Source: Amia ocellicauda (Eukaryota; Chordata; Actinopteri; Amiiformes; Amiidae). Taken from it: a DNA stretch of 64,000 nt. The stretch lies in contig NC_089863.1 of NCBI RefSeq assembly GCF_036373705.1, positions 8,407,357 through 8,471,356 on the forward strand, given 5' to 3'. Shown here in pieces: positions 51,101-61,570 of this stretch. The first letter of the stretch is position 1. Each line of letters begins with the position of its first letter. Made by a program: the position numbers and the translations under genes. Under the pieces are notes generated by a model. That model saw only the letters and a program-made list of their open reading frames with translations, was not told the origin of the DNA and did no database searches.

Positions 51101-53183
51101 ACTAGGATAGTCCTGGTCTTGGTCTTGGACTAGGATTGTCCTGGTCTTGGTCTTGACTTGAGCTCAGATAAGGTGGTCTCGACTCCCATGGGAAACCCAA
51201 TACTCTTCCAGTATAAACATAGGTAACAGAGATTATAGTCATTTTGTTTGTCTCTCCGCTGTGCCTGATGGTTCCATTGACTCGTATCATCGTAGTGACT
51301 GTACTGAACTTGTCTTTGTTTTAAATCTGTCAAACTACTTGTTTATAGGGACACAATGCTTTTGATTTATTGATTGATCATAAATAAAGTGACAAAAAAA
51401 ATCACCCAGACCGGGTCTTCTGTAGTGGGCAATATGAAGCAGCAGAGTGAGGTGAAGGCAGGGCCAGATATCCTACAGAAGAAGGGCAGAGAGAATGAGA
51501 GAGGGGTGAGGAGAGACATGGGTTGGGCAAAGGTGGAGTGATTTTGTGTATTTAGTGAGCAAATGCAATTCATACTTTACATAAACATGTTTATTTATTT
51601 TATTGGTGTGTTTTAAGTCTAGCTTTGTTTCTCTCTTTGTATTTAGAAATTTATTGAACACCATGTATCTAGACTCAGTTGGATTGGACTCACAGATCTG
51701 AAGAAGACAAAAGACTGGCGCTGGGTAGATGACACGGCTTTAGGCAAGCTGAAGTAAGAATTCTGAATTTTTCTTGTTGATTTACAAACTGACAATATTT
51801 CAACTTAATCTAGATGCAATTCCAGTTTTTAGCAACATCTACAATAATTAACCAAATTTAAACAGCTTTTTCTTGGCTGGTATACTTTATATTCTCACAT
51901 TCATGCATAAATCTATGTATAGACATTAATGTGATGAAGTGGATGGTCCCAAAATATTTGTCTCTTCATCAGTACAAAGACATTTTTCATTAAAATATTG
52001 TATATAACCTTTCAGTTAAATTTAAAAATAAAATTAGATTATGAACAATTTCCCCAGCAATGTGGTAGAAGTTGAAAGTTTGGGAACATTAAAATAGACT
52101 AGATAGGATCCTTGGATCACTTGGTTATTAATGGACACCAAACGAGCACGATGGGTTGAATGGCCTTCTCTCATTTGTAACTTTCGTATGTTCTTATAAG
52201 TTAGTTACACAGATAGTCTATGCAGTTTGGGACAAACTTCCCTGCCTGGTTGTTGAATCTGACTCCTTGGGATCATTTAACATTGACTGGATGTTATTCT
52301 CAAATCACTGTGTTATTTGCTACCAAATATGCATGATGGGTTAAATGACCTCTTGCGTGTAAATGTTGTGTTCTTATACTCTTATTACTATTTTAATGCA
52401 TAGTAATTGTAGAACCGTCTCAGAAATAAGTGGAGAAGTCGCGGAGATAAAGCAAACAGAACTTTAATCGGGCCGGCTCGGAAGCTCCACGTCAGAAATA
52501 ATTCCTTCAGTGAGACTTAATGTTTACAAACATGAGTACAACTTTATAGGAAAAATGACGTAACATCTTATGGCCATTTATCCAATCGGAAGATACAGGT
52601 CCGGGTCCGTTTACGATCTGTCCTCTCGTGAAGAGGTGATGGATACAAAAAGCAGATGTCCGTCTTTGATGTGCACTAGGAAGATGCGATCCCACGGTGG
52701 TCATTTACCTAGTGTCAATCGCTCATTAACAGAAACATTCCTGCCTATCTTGAGAAACGATTAAGTCATAAACAAATTCACAGCAGACATCTGTAGGCTA
52801 TTTCAGCACTGTGTAATCTTTCATTACTGACAGGAGATTCTAACAAACCAACCTTGTTGACCCTTTACTTGTCCTGCTAAATCTAATCTGCTCAGTCTGT
52901 ATACAAACTACTTCTAATGCTAGTATTAATATAAAACATTATATAATTATCACAAAACACTTTCTTCAACATCCTATACAGAGTCTTCAGTAATACTATT
53001 TCTTTTCTTTTCAGCTACTGGAGTGAGAAACAGCCTGATAACTATAAGAAACCTGATACTTCTGAGGTGGAGCACTGTGCAGTGATGAGAGGAAAAGATG
53101 ATTCATATAAATGGAATGATGCATTGTGTTCACACAAAAGGGGGAGGGTGTGTGAGAAGGAAGCTGAGAAGCTGGAGACATAG
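45179..53183 (+). CDS. Type II C-type lectin receptor with two ITIMs and QPD motif (copy B)
   Basis: Eight exons, 45179-45251, 46519-46587, 46774-46890, 47633-47725, 48028-48132, 50759-50910, 51647-51753 and 53015-53183, total 885 bases and give 294 residues with matching phases. Cytoplasmic tail: VLYAQV (Y5) and VTYSDV (Y30), both fitting the ITIM pattern. Transmembrane helix about 64-85, without charged residues, so no ITAM-adaptor pairing is expected. Neck 87-152, with Cys 132 and 146 that could link subunits. Long-form CTLD 159-285: WIGL (215-218), QPD (245-247), E258, WND (272-274), Cys pairs 187-285 and 260-277. Sequons at 119, 133, 179 and 186. QPD suggests galactose-type binding as in ASGR/CLEC10A, but the aromatic after it is Tyr and the Gly-rich loop is absent, so specificity is open. 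ITIM receptors recruit SHP phosphatases. Exon 4 uses the acceptor at 47631-47632; the AG at 47638-47639 would give an early stop. AATAAA at 53327. Confidence 0.88.
45974..46440 (-). mobile_element. Tc1-type 5' relic in lectin B intron 1
   Basis: Ortholog within the array of the relic at 34886-35362, with the same truncated right edge (gcatatggagaatgt). Minus-strand frame MSHNTMPQMSPDLRECVIVM. Old and non-functional. Confidence 0.8.
47255..47330. repeat. SINE-tail-like fragment
   Basis: AAT/ATT run followed by ttggcagacgcccttatcca and ggtgacttaca, the conserved 3' module also seen beside the Tc1 relics at 34790, 45880 and 63500. Lies in lectin B intron 3. Confidence 0.6.
48190..49170 (+). mobile_element. 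Probable hAT-like relic with zinc-finger-type fragment
   Basis: In lectin B intron 5. It starts with a G/C-rich block containing aatctggcaaccctgg, an end seen on several fish DNA elements. Near 49045-49170 a frame reads RFAKWKKGRQWLAVREDV then RCCMCPEIR, resembling the N-terminal TTF/BED-like finger of hAT transposases. Only the N-terminal fragment is present. Family assignment is tentative. Confidence 0.4.
49584..49690 (+). pseudogene. Fossil second neck exon of lectin B
   Basis: gagatttcacaacttaagga onward repeats exon 4 (47670-47725) and the intron after it (to about 47845), but has an early TAA and a lost donor. The preceding 49420-49570 resembles 50540-50720, upstream of the first lectin-domain exon. 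This is a decayed internal duplication. Confidence 0.65.
49690..49960. repeat. Unclassified CpG-rich repeat-like block
   Basis: After cagtgttcgaattc comes a G-run/C-run segment with a short tandem repeat (acccccataagag twice near 49727-49760), then a CpG-rich stretch to about 49950 that ends in a donor-like ctgag|taagtg. It resembles the 5' end and promoter of a DNA transposon. No coding sequence seen. Confidence 0.35.
51085..51212. repeat. gacttggtcttg-type repeat block, second copy
   Basis: In lectin B intron 6. It shares its unusual ggtcttggactaggat motifs and its end (atgggaaacccaatactctt) with 41810-41932. Confidence 0.6.
52085..52200 (+). mobile_element. CR1-type LINE 3' tail
   Basis: Ends gggttgaatggccttctctc followed by tttcgtatgttctta, the typical 3' UTR end of a fish CR1-like family. 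It is the same family as 28480-28960 but in the opposite orientation. Severely 5'-truncated. Confidence 0.7.
52408..52989. mobile_element. Solo LTR in lectin B intron 7, with 5-bp target duplication
   Basis: 582 bp beginning TGTAGAAC and ending GTCTTCA, flanked by gtaat at 52403-52407 and 52990-52994. The equivalent intron before 58160 lacks it (there 'gcatagta' runs straight to the acceptor tract), so the insertion is confirmed by an empty site. No internal retroviral genes. Confidence 0.8.
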
Positions 53184-53256
53184 ATTCATTAAAGGAGAAT
53201 GAAACACCTGTACCCAGGGCCCTGGTGCAACTAATACAGGACTCATAACTGTATTG

Positions 53257-53258
<2 letters not shown>

Positions 53259-53297
<39 letters not shown>
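53259..53297. repeat. (TA)n microsatellite in the lectin B 3' UTR
   Basis: About 19 TA units between the stop codon and the polyadenylation signal at 53327. Confidence 0.95.
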
Positions 53298-53302
<5 letters not shown>

Positions 53303-53326
53303 TTTTTAAGACATCTCTTAAACATA

Positions 53327-53332
53327 AATAAA
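53327..53332 (+). terminator. Polyadenylation signal of lectin B
   Basis: AATAAA 144 bases after the stop codon, followed by a GT-containing stretch. Confidence 0.5.
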
Positions 53333-53589
53333 GATTAGACGTTGTACATTGTCTATATGCAGACAGTTTATTGGGATTGTAATGATCACCCGGTGAAGAA
53401 AATGTCAGTGCTGTAGTGCTACGTGCATCACACACCTGTGTGAGTGGCAGCACTATTGTGTAATCAATTAATTAGACCTGCATTGTGGATGGTTGGTTTT
53501 TCCTTTTAATTTGTCACCCGACTCATATATGTAAAATATCTGAAATGACAATAATGACCTGCTCTGCCTTTTACATTGAGGGGGTAAGC

Positions 53590-53875
53590 CTGAGGCTGGC
53601 AGGGCAGAGCAGTGATTAGTGCTGCTGCCTCACAGCTATTGGGACCTGGGTTCAATTCTGGCCTGGGATGTCTGCCTCTGTGGCCTATGCAGATTCTCCC
53701 CCTGGCTGCATTGGTTTGACAGGTGCTATAAGTTTCTCCCACGTTCCTGAAACATACTGTGTAGGTAAATTGGCTACTCCGTTCTGCCCTGCATTTGTAT
53801 AAGTGTGGTGTGTGCTGGCCTGCAATGGACTGGTAAACTAGTATCCTGTCCAGGGTGTACCTTAATTTCAAACCT
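53590..53875 (+). repeat. tRNA-derived SINE
   Basis: Head with an A-box-like cagtgattagtgctgctgcc and B-box-like gggttcaattc; body with the cctgcaatggactgg / cctgtccagggtgtacc module common to a widespread fish SINE family. Confidence 0.8.
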
Positions 53876-54008
53876 GATTTAAGTAGCCTACAGCCACCGC
53901 AGCCAACTGTCCTGATTAGTTGTATATGACAGAATTACTGGAGTTATAGTCTCAAATGAATGTATCAATTAAGAAAAGAATCATGATATATATATATATG
54001 TGCATATA

Positions 54009-55231
54009 CACTCACCTAAAGGATTATTAGGAACACCTGTTCAATTTCTCATTAATGCAAGTATCTAACCAACCAATCACATGGCAGTTGCTTCAATGCA
54101 TTTAGGGGTGTGGTCCTGGTCAAGACAATCTCCTGAACTCCAAACTGAATGTCTGAATGGGAAAGAAAGGTGATTTAAGCAATTTTGAGCGTGGCATGGT
54201 TGTTGGTGCCAGACGGGCCGGTCTGAGTATTTCACAATCTGCTCAGTTACTGGGATTTTCACGCACAACCATTTCTAGGGTTTACAAAGAATGGTGTGAA
54301 AAGGGAAAAATATCCAGTATGCGGCAGTCCTGTGGGCGAAAATGCCTTGTTGATGCTAGAGGTCAGATGAGAATGGGTCGACTGATTCAAGCTGATAGAA
54401 GAGCAACTTTGACTGAAATAAGCACTCGTTACAACCGAGGTATGCAGCAAAGCATTTGTGAAGCCACAACACGTACAACCTTGAGGCGGATGGGCTACAA
54501 CAGCAGAAGACCCCACCGGGTACCACTCATCTCCACTACAAATAGGAAAAAGAGGCTACAATTTGCACAAGCTCACCAAAATTGGACAGTTGAAGACTGG
54601 AAAAATGTTGCCTGGTCTGATGAGTCTCGATTTCTGTTGAGACATTCAGATGGTAGAGTCAGAGTTTGGCGTAAACAGAATGAGAACATGGATCCATCAT
54701 GCCTTGTTACCTCTGTGCAGGCTGGTGGTGGTGGTGTAATGGTGTGGGGGATGTTTTCTCCTGGCACACTTTAGGCCCCTTAGTGCCAATTGGGCATCGT
54801 TTAAATGCCACGGCCTACCTGAGCATTGTTTCTGACCATGTCCATCCCTTTATGACCACCATGTACCCATCCTCTGATGGCTACTTCCAGCAGGATAATG
54901 CACCATGTCACAAAGGTCGAATCATTTCAAATTGGTTTCTTGAACATGACAATGAGTTCACTGTACTAAACTGGCCCCCACAGTCACCAGATCTCAACCC
55001 ATTAGAGCATCTTTGGGATGTGGTGGAATGGGAGCTTCGTGCCCTGGATGTGCATCCCACAAATCTCCATCAACTACAAGATGCTATCCTATCAATATGG
55101 GACAACATTTCTAAAGAATGCTTTCAGCACCTTGTTGAATCAATGCCACGTAGAATTAAGGCAGTTCTGAAGGCGAAAGGGGGTCAAACACAGTATTAGT
55201 ATGGTGTTCCTAATAATGCTTTAGGTGAGTG
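54009..55231 (+). mobile_element. Tc1/mariner DD36E-type transposon, full length
   Basis: 1223 bp between TA duplications (54007-54008 and 55232-55233), with inverted ends cactcacctaaaggattatt and its near-complement ending ctttaggtgagtg. It holds one transposase gene with a single frame break. It is the best-preserved mobile element in the window. The spacing of 36 residues between the second Asp and the Glu matches the DD36E group, sometimes called Incomer. Confidence 0.92.
54157..55199 (+). pseudogene. Tc1/mariner transposase with one frameshift
   Basis: Frame 1 (54157-54774) gives MGKKGDLSNFERGMVVGARR, a helix-turn-helix (SISQSAQLLGFSRTTISRVY), a second HTH region (RATLTEISTRYNRG), and the first catalytic Asp in WSDESRF. 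It ends prematurely after WGMFS. The second frame continues from WHTLGPLVPIG to the end with QQDNAPCH (Asp 2), SPDLNPLEHLWD (Glu) and a QTQY terminus. The break near 54757-54762 is a two-base gain or one-base loss. All three acidic catalytic residues remain, so inactivation looks recent. Confidence 0.9.
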
Positions 55232-55274
55232 TACATATATATATATATATATATGTACACACACACACACACAC

Positions 55275-55903
55275 ACAACTGGTCAAAAGTTTTAGAACAC
55301 CACCATTTTTCCAGTTTTTACTGAAAAGTCCAGTGAATAACCTGAAATGGTGAAAAGGTAAGCAGTAAACTGCCACAGGTTAAAAAAAAAGTTTAGATTA
55401 CCAAAAACTGCAATATAATGTACATTTCAGAGTTATATACTGTGTTACTACACCCTCTTAAGCATTATTTGGCAGTGTTACACGCAGCTCCTGTGTATGG
55501 AAGTTACACTGTATTCCTACAATGCGCACATCATTTTAAAGCTTATTTTGTGTTCCTACTCAGACCAATAATTCCCCCACCGCCCCATTTCAAAATGCAG
55601 ATGGGGGGCATAAATGCAGGGGGGTATAAAAAACATTTTTTTCACATCAGAGAATGCTTCACATCATTAGAAAGCTGAGAGTCACTTGCAAACAACACAA
55701 CAGTGAAGAGTACACTTGGGATTAAAGAGAAGCACACGGATTTGGTGCCCTTTTAAGTGTACCAGAGGGGTTTGTCAGCTTAAGGGGTTAACTTTTTATT
55801 TGTTCTATGCTTTAATTTCCAAGTACATTGTGACATTAAACTGCATACATTTCAATAAAACTGGAGAAATTGAAGTGTTCTAAAACTTTAGACCGGTAGT
55901 GTA
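55275..55903. mobile_element. Non-autonomous Tc1-type element (MITE)
   Basis: Inverted ends ctggtcaaaagttttagaac and gttctaaaactttagaccgg(tagtgta). The interior has no transposase. The left edge runs into a (CA)n tract. Confidence 0.8.
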
Positions 55904-56292
55904 TGTAGTGATGGAAGAAATAATTTCAGGCAGATACTGCTTTACAACAAACTTCCATGTCTCTGATCATTTTCCTCTGCTCCTGCTCCTTTCCTACATT
56001 GAAAATAATATTTTGTTGTAACATCTGCTCTTGTACCTGGCTCTGATGAGAGCTCCTTGCACTTAAATTTATTTTAGATCAGTTAGATTCTCCTGTCTGT
56101 CATGTCTTTGACAGCGTGCTCATCACTATTGATGTGTAGTGCGTCCACACTGAGAAAGATGACCAAATGAAGTACACAAAGGATACCCAGATGAAATCCT
56201 AAATTCTGCCAAAAATTGAAGTGTGCAATGATATACACTTTGTGCACTCAATATGTCCCGTCTTGCACCAGGCAGAGGAAGACTAGGAGCTA

Positions 56293-56924
56293 CAGTTGCT
56301 CTCAAAAGTATTCACCCCCCTTGGACTTTTCCACATTTCATTGTGAACACAAATCAGAATGGATTTAATCTGGAGTTTTTGTTGATATTTTGTCAAAGTG
56401 AAAAATATAATCTGCAAATTGTTCTAAATTAATTACAAATACAAAACAGAAAATAATTGAATGCATAAGTAATTACCCCCTTTGCAATGATACACCTGGT
56501 TGAGCTGTGGTGAAAACAAATGTCTTTAAAAGTCATGTAATTAGTTGAATGGAGTCCACCTGTGCAGTTAAGGTGTGTCACATGATTTCAGGTTAAATAC
56601 ACCTGTCTCTGGGAGGTCCCACTGTTGGTTAGTACAATTCCTAACAAAACCTACATCATGAAGATGAAGGAACATTCAAAGCAAATCCAGACTAAGGTTC
56701 TTCAAAAGCACCAATCGCTGAATATCCCCCAGAGCAGTGTCCAGTGTCCAAGTCCATTATTAAGAAATCTGTGAATCTGCCTAGATCAGGCCGTCCTCAA
56801 AAACTGAGTATCTGTGTTGATCAGTGGAAAACCTCCAGATTAAATCCATTCTGATGTTCATTGATGTTGTTACACAATGAAATGTGGAAAAGTCCAAGTG
56901 GGTGAATACTTTTGAGAGCCACTG
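56293..56924. mobile_element. Non-autonomous Tc1-type element with TA duplication
   Basis: 632 bp between TA at 56291-56292 and 56925-56926. Inverted ends cagttgctctcaaaagtatt and aatacttttgagagccactg extend for about 50 bases. The interior keeps remnants of a transposase start region (atgaagatgaaggaacattc) but is internally deleted. Confidence 0.88.
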
Positions 56925-58085
56925 TATCATGGCTGAAAAACCTTTTCTAATATGGCGGCCATCCAAAATTTAAAAGGCTAATTGGCCAGTACATCAAGAT
57001 TATATTAACACATTGAAGACAAATTTCAACCTGAATAATTCCACATGGTCTCATGTGTGACAAGTATGTGAATTGAAAATGAATGCAAAGAGCTTTTTTC
57101 AAAACTGTAACAGTAAACGGGTCAATGAAGGAGGAAGTGAAACAGCTAAAGGCTAAAAATGGAAGTATTTTAGAAAATTATCAAAAAGTGGCAAATGTGG
57201 CTTCAAGGTCTAACATCTTGTTCCTTATACTCCTGGGATCCTAAAATTGGAACTGTAGGTATTCAGGGTAATGAAAGTAAAATACTGTTTTATTGATTTA
57301 GTATTTTACATTATAAAATAAAAGAACAATACAAACATTTTAATTCTCGTGATTAAAATGTTTATTAAATCTAATTCTAAAAACCATTTCTAAAATCATT
57401 AAAATTCTGAAATAAATAATTCAAGACAGTGAAATGCAAACTCAACATTAAATAAGTGCATTAAAATAAACATTAATGCAAACAAATTAAAGTGAAAAGA
57501 AAACCAACAAAACTGAGTTCAAAACAATCTGGTGCATTGTCACATTAGATGGAAAATGGAGTAGACAAATAAAAAAAAAAACTATTAAAGAAAACAATGT
57601 AATGCATTTAAAAGAAAAATGAAACAGCCAATGCATCAGAGAAAGCAACAAAACAAAATCACCAAAACTGTAAATTATGAATTCAAAGTGCAATACATTG
57701 AAATCAATTAAAAAAACATATTTTAAAAAACAGTCACCATCAGTAAAGAATTAAAGCACTTGGACTCGGGCTCCAGCAGGGGGGGTATTCATCCCCAGAG
57801 GCGGTATCCCATCATAGTATTTTAAGCTCGCCCAGATGTTCAATTTCAATTTCAAGGCTTCTTCCTTGCCCCACTGATGGATCTCCAGATTGACATGGTC
57901 TCATACTAGGACTACACCCCTCCGCGTGATGACTTTTTGGTCCAGCTGTCCAACAGACAGATGTTCCGTCCCTCCAACAGGGCCTGTTTCACCGTGCAGA
58001 CGACACGACGAGTGGATGATGTTTACCTCTGGCTGGTCCGTCTAGAATCTGCTGGGCAGTCATCTGAAATGCTGGCTACGCCCCT
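56925..58085. other. No gene recognised
   Basis: AT-rich sequence (57050-57760) followed by a GC-richer block (57760-58080) of unknown origin. From about 58087 the sequence matches the intron before the final exon of lectin B (52345 onward). Confidence 0.4.
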
Positions 58086-58159
58086 GCTTGCGTGTAAATG
58101 TTGTGTTCTTATACTCTTAATACCATGTTAATGCATAGTATTATTATTTTTCTTTTCAG

Positions 58160-58334
58160 CTATTGGAGTGACAATCAGCCTGATAACTATGATAAATATT
58201 CTGATACATCTGAGGTGGAGCACTGTGCAATGATGAGGGAAATCGATGGTTTAAATAACTGGAATGATGCATTGTGTTCACACAATAAAGGGAGGGTGTG
58301 TGAGAAGGAAGCTGAGAATCTGGAGACAGATTAA
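58160..58334 (+). CDS. Second copy of the lectin terminal exon (CTLD C-terminal half)
   Basis: After acceptor tcttttcag comes an intact exon in the same phase as exon 8 of lectin B, ending in TAA. It keeps QPDNY, the E-x-C, WND and final Cys, and differs in the loop (DKYSDTSEV and REIDGLNN versus KKPDTSEV and GKDDSYK). It is longer by about two codons in the loop. No upstream lectin-domain exon lies within 5 kb. It is either the remnant of a lost gene or an alternative last exon for lectin B. Purifying constraint is suggested by the open frame and retained ligand residues. Confidence 0.7.
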
Positions 58335-59041
58335 TTAAAAGAGTACCCAGGGCCCTGGGTAGATTTCCATATATTCTGTTGTACATAGTCTATACACAGA
58401 AAGCTTATTATGATTGTAATTATGTAAAAGTCTTTTGAGAGTGACTTGAAATATAAAGAAATAACAATGATACACACTGTTGTCAAACCTATGGGTTGAA
58501 CTGACAAAACGCAGAAATGGCTGCACCCGACATCTTCAGTAAGATCTAGGGACACCTTGGGCATTTACAAAAATAAAAATACATACACATACAAACACAT
58601 ATATAACAGGTAGTGCCCTGTGCATATTCCTGCCCACTCAAATAAATGTATTTGTTTAAAGAAAGGACGAGACTGCTGTCCCTCCAGAGGTGATGTCATA
58701 AAAACTTTTGAACACTGTTTGATACTGGCACAATATCATAGACTTGTCATGGTGAAGAAAGCAAGAAAACCTTTATGAGTTCGTTTATACAGGTATATAC
58801 ATTTTCCTTGGGTTGATTTTAATAATAGCATTGTGATAATATGAATATTTATTTTTTTAAACAAATACAAATAATATCAGCTATTATCAGTGATTATCAG
58901 ACATAACAGTACGATTTACTCTGTCATGACAGGGAGAAAAGGAACACGTTTAAATATTAATAATAAATAATCATATCTAAGGAAAATAAATTGGGGGACA
59001 ACAGTGTTTCCTTATGCAAGAATGAATACTTACTACAGCCC

Positions 59042-59377
59042 TGTCATGTCCTAGGAAGAGTTCTCCAAGATCACCACCAGAGGTCACCCTTTCCACCCAG
59101 AGGTCTTTTCTTTGGCCTCATATTTGTTTCCACATGATTATTGAATAATCAATCCCCTTCTCTTCTGTTTATGATTCCTTGATCTCCTGCCTTGTTCTGA
59201 TTGTTCTGCCTTGGCCTGTTTTCTGACCTCTTGCCTGTTTGGTGACAATGACTTATATATTCCCTTGTTGATCCTGTTTGCTGGCATCGACCCCTCACTA
59301 GGGTTTGACCTCGCTTGTGTCTCGCCCCTCCTCCACACCTGGGTTCTGCACTCCAGTCTGCTGGCCCTCTTGTTACA
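59042..59377. mobile_element. LTR-like insertion in copy C
   Basis: A block starting tgtcatg and ending ttaca, rich in cctgtt/gacctc motifs typical of fish LTRs. It is absent at the equivalent place in copy A (after about 30375). The target duplication is not clean, so the exact borders are uncertain. Confidence 0.4.
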
Positions 59378-60012
59378 AGCCAGCATCGATGCAAGAATGA
59401 ACCACGTTTTCAAGCAGCTCACAGTCTTCTGGTGGAACCCCAACCTCAACTTACATGTAGTTCACTTTGGGAAGCTCTCTGGTTACATACAAACCACATG
59501 CAAACAGAACTGGCGCTGGCATGTCTTTGACTGATATTTGGATTAAGGCAGAACACTTATTTCCTGCTTTAACACAAAAGTCTAAAATAGGCTGAATATG
59601 TTCGTTAAAAACCCGACACACCCTCTGTAAAGAAACTCAAGCTCCAGGCCCTGTTCCAGTAGAAAATCTGTAGTAGGAACAAGAGAAAGCAGTCAAAAAC
59701 ACAAGAACGGCAAGTCATGCAACCTGGAGGAGCTGGAAAGATGCTGCATGGAGGAGAGACTCTCTCTCATGAGACGTTAATGAACCCGTACAGAAAATGC
59801 CTCAAAGTTGGCAAACTCAGAGCAGGATTCACAAAGTTCTTGTGTTCAGTGTGAATTTTAACTATTTGTCTGTGTGCTCGTGCAACAATTTTTGTGTGCA
59901 TCCTTGTTTTCTGTAATTTGATGGTGCTCTCTGGTGTGAAAGAAAACATGTCTGTCATGGCCTGTTTTACTCCTTGGTGTGCTGGTAGCCTGATGTCTGC
60001 GTCTCCCCCCAG

Positions 60013-60194
60013 GTTGCTGTGGCTTTTGGGGTCTGCCCTGCTCAATGTGCAAGACGACCAATGAATTTGGGGAGTGCCTCTGTCACCCTCTGCTGGACCT
60101 GTGGTTTTCTAATGCCATCACTGGATCTGTGGGAATGATCCCTCCCATCACCCCCTCCATGTGCAGCACCCTCTGTGAGCGCTACAACATAAAG
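60013..60194 (+). pseudogene. Orphan PLAC8-like exon 2
   Basis: Same length (182 bases), phase and splice sites as 32136-32317, and open throughout. Exon 1 was not duplicated and exon 3 is missing; a Tc1 relic lies where exon 3 would be. Several family Cys are lost (C42 and both Cys of the WFCMAVTC segment) and two new ones appear (SMCSTLCERY), which fits relaxed constraint. Confidence 0.75.
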
Positions 60195-60447
60195 GTAATG
60201 AGTGAATCTAACACTGATAGGGGAAACAGCACCAACTAGAGACAGAAGTGTGAAGACTCAGTGGCAGTTTTAAATATTTAACAAGCTAGGACTTGTTGTT
60301 AACTCGTGCAAATTCTCAAATGCAGACTTCTAAATCTGCCTATGGATCAACATTTGTACCCAAAATCTAATTGGAATACGGATTACTGGAATATCTTGCG
60401 TACAAATGTTTTACCATAGGATAAAGGTGTTAACTTTGTAATGATTT

Positions 60448-60860
60448 GCAGTGACCCTTCCCTCTAAGGGGACACGTGGACCCAAAACCATGCCAGGAAA
60501 ATGCCCCCCACAGCATAACAGAGCCTCCAGACCCCCTCACTGTAGAGGTCCAGCAGTCAGGCCTGTACCGTTCTCTTGGTGTCGCCACACATGCACTTGC
60601 CCACTTGTCCAGAATATGGTGAAGGATGAATCTTCACTTTTTTCCACATCTCTGTAGACCAGTGCCTATGGTTTTTGCACCACTGAACTCTCCTCTGGTC
60701 AGCTCCGCTTGCCATCTTGATCGAAAATCGAGGCCAACTGGCTCTGCTCAGCATTTTTATACTTGCCACAGAGTATGATAGGATGTTAATTGCTTAATTG
60801 TATCATGCAGTACATCTGATTGGAAGCAGCTGCATTCATTGTTATTCCACTCATTGATTC
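60448..60860 (-). mobile_element. Tc1-type relic replacing the PLAC8 exon 3 region
   Basis: Minus-strand frames read a Tc1 catalytic fragment (GGSVMLWGAFSWHGFGSTCP; TEMWKKV upstream). It is a different family from the other Tc1 copies here. Heavily decayed; ends not resolved. Confidence 0.65.
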
Positions 60861-61369
60861 AGTTTTTCCTTTAATTTGTCACCCGTCTGTGGATGTGGTT
60901 GGGTTAATTTGTACATTATATTTTCAATATATTAAGTAAATATTTGGATTTACAGGCACAAAACTGGATAAAGTAGATCCCATATATTTCAAATATACAA
61001 AAAGGAAACGATTTTACCATGAAAATAATATCATGTAATATACTGTGTTTTAAAAATATGTCTGTTTAATATGCAAATGTTATTTTTGGAAAGGTTGTCA
61101 GAGAAAGCTAAAAAATTAATTTGCTTTAAACACTTTCTCAGTTGTTCACATATTCTGTCTCCTGCTGCTATTGTAGTCCTGCAGAGGGCGAAACCCACCC
61201 TGCTGTTATATACTGTGCTGGGGGTGAAGTCCTCTCTGTGTAAGAGCTAATAACATAGAGACCGCCATGTTATTTCATATCACACAACTCCATGGTTCTC
61301 CTTAAATTCATCTTTATTTCTTATTAATCTTATTTCAATATGAGAGTGTGACTGAGACTGATTGTGCTT

Positions 61370-61570
61370 GGGCAGCACTGTGGAGTGGTTAGGGCTCTGG
61401 ACTAATAACCCAAAGATTGTGGGTTCAAATCCAGGGGGGGGCAGTGCTGCTGTACCCTTGAGCAAGGTACTTCACTTAGATTGCTCCAGTAAAATATCCA
61501 GCAGTATAAATGGGTACAAATGTAAGTCGCCCTGGATAAGAGCATCTGATTAATGTAATGTAATGTAATG
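61370..61570 (+). repeat. tRNA-derived SINE, nearly complete
   Basis: A box near gtggttagggctctgg, B box gggttcaaatcc, conserved body, and a (TAATG)n tail. The site is empty in copy A (near 33550), so it inserted after the duplication. Same family as 7240-7471. Confidence 0.88.
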
